From Bipolaris cookei (taxonomy: Eukaryota; Ascomycota; Dothideomycetes; Pleosporales; Pleosporaceae): 64,000 nucleotides of DNA. Position 1 is the stretch's first letter. Every line of letters begins with the position of its first letter. The stretch lies in NCBI GenBank assembly GCA_002286855.1, contig NRSV01000032.1, positions 124,001-188,000 on the forward strand, written 5' to 3'. Both the position numbers and the translations under genes were made by a program. The notes under the pieces were generated by a model that saw nothing but the letters and a program-made list of their open reading frames with translations, was not told where the DNA came from and ran no database searches. This document shows positions 63,087 through 64,000 of this stretch, piece by piece.

Positions 63087-64000
63087 ATGCGCCAACGAAG
63101 CTGGGCGACGTCGCTCGCCACCACTGCAGCTGCCGTGTTGAGTCTGGCATCCTCATCTATCGCTCACAAGACATTTGCGAACTACTCTCTCGCCGAATCG
63201 CCCCAGTCGCTCTTCTCCATCTATGGTGATAGGCCTGATGGCTGCCCCCCATGCTTCAACTGCAACCTCGAAGACTTCAAGTGCAAGCAGTTTGCCGACT
63301 GCAGCAAGGCCAACGGACGATGCAACTGCGGTCCTGGATTCGGCGGCGAGGACTGTTCAGAGCCCCTTTGTGGTGCCCTGCCCGATGGCAAGGACCGTTC
63401 GCCTAGAGGAGGCGCAAAGGAATGCGAATGCTCAGAAGGCTGGTCTGGCATCAACTGCAACGTCTGTCAGACCAACGATGCTTGCAACGCCATGATGCCC
63501 GATGGCGAGGGCGGAGTCTGCTACAAGAACGGCCAATTGGTCAAGGAAAACTTTCAGATCTGTGACATTACCAATAGAAAGATCCTCGATACTTTGAAGG
63601 AGAAGAAGCCTCAGGCCACCTTTTCTTGCAACGCCGAGGCCGAAGAGTGTAACTTCCAGTGTAAGCCTTGCCCACACCTTCTTTCACCTCCTCGCTCTCT
63701 TGCTGACCTTTGCAGTCTGGGTTGACCAGAGGGAATCCTTCTACTGCGCCCTCGACACGTGCGCCTCCCACTTCACCGCCGAATCCGATCGCAACATCAC
63801 CAAGTACCGATGCGAGAACATCAAGTGCGAGTGTATCCCCGACAGGATGCTCTGTGGAGAAGATGGCTCTGTCGATATTGGCGACTTCTTGAGGGAGTCG
63901 ATCAAGGGTCCTGCCGAATTTAGGGGCATCTCAGCTGTCAATAAGAAAGAAAGCGGCAGCGTCTTTTCAGAGCCCGCCATGAACGACCTCATTTCAAGCA
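63087..64000 (+). CDS. ADP1: ADP1-type ABC transporter with EGF-like domains, N-terminal part
   Basis: Adp1 is an ABCG-family transporter with a cysteine-rich luminal or extracellular N-terminus; its substrate is unknown. Exons 63087-63660 and 63716 to the edge (55-nt GT-AG intron) give 286 residues, with the rest outside the window. A signal peptide (MRQRSWATSLATTAAAVLSL then ASSSIA) is followed by CPPCFNCNLEDFKCKQFADC, then CNCGPGFGGEDCSEPLCGAL (EGF-like), CECSEGWSGINCNVCQTNDA, the splice-restored CNFQFWVDQRESFYCALDTC, CENIKCECIPDRMLCGEDGS and a late FSEPAMNDLIS. The order and spacing match what I recall of yeast Adp1 closely. Membrane spans and the nucleotide-binding domain would lie beyond 64000. 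Confidence 0.9.

Overview
The window looks like nuclear DNA of a filamentous ascomycete, most likely a Dothideomycete of the Pleosporales type. This rests on the gene set: a filamentous-fungus-specific septin, an ENA-type Na+ pump, Adp1, Ilv1, a fungal E3-binding protein and Fot1/pogo-like DNA transposons. It also rests on gene structure, with spliceosomal introns of about 45-80 nt with GT..AG ends and genes packed on both strands. I cannot name the species from the sequence. All exon models were worked out by hand from frame, splice signals and family similarity remembered from general knowledge; no search was run.

Layout. 1-3911: GPI mannosyltransferase GPI14 (cut by the left edge), a translin-associated factor X gene with an 18-nt microexon and a GC-AG intron, and a PIN-domain Nmd4-like gene. 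3912-9645: a gene-poor accessory patch with a 3' scrap of an ABC transporter gene, a (TAC)10 microsatellite and three related Fot1/pogo-type elements. One is a foldback-like element, one is a defective element, and the third is a short deletion derivative nested inside the second. 9646-14187: PBDC1 and a WDR6/Rtt10-like WD-repeat gene, divergently transcribed. 15510-19130: an eight-exon type IIC (Na+/K+-ATPase alpha-like) P-type ATPase. 21514-27634 (all minus): a fumarylacetoacetate-hydrolase-family protein, an enoyl-CoA isomerase/hydratase, a mitochondrial ABC1/ADCK-type kinase-like protein and Yae1. 28040-37400 (plus): an SDR lacking the usual YxxxK, the septin AspE, a secreted histidine acid phosphatase, a MITE-like repeat and threonine deaminase ILV1. 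37896-44860: a BCAS3-domain protein, a secreted SRPBCC-fold protein and a cystinosin homologue.

45487-51504 holds three genes that look like a metabolic unit: a Dal5/Liz1-type MFS anion transporter, a flavin-containing monooxygenase and a TauD-type 2-oxoglutarate dioxygenase. The last two are divergent, and their shared promoter carries a perfect match to the fungal sulfur-regulator CYS3/MetR consensus. This suggests uptake and oxidation of an organosulfur compound; the substrate is unknown. 53603-56812 is an ENA-type Na+ pump whose long upstream region holds six GCCAAG hexamers (PacC core) in about 510 bp, so the window has two different classes of P-type alkali-cation pump. 57642-64000: pyruvate dehydrogenase E3-binding protein divergent from a mitochondrial two-span membrane protein, a small two-exon protein, a class I/II aminotransferase, and the 5' end of ADP1 (EGF-containing ABC transporter), cut by the right edge. 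No rRNA, tRNA or CRISPR was seen.
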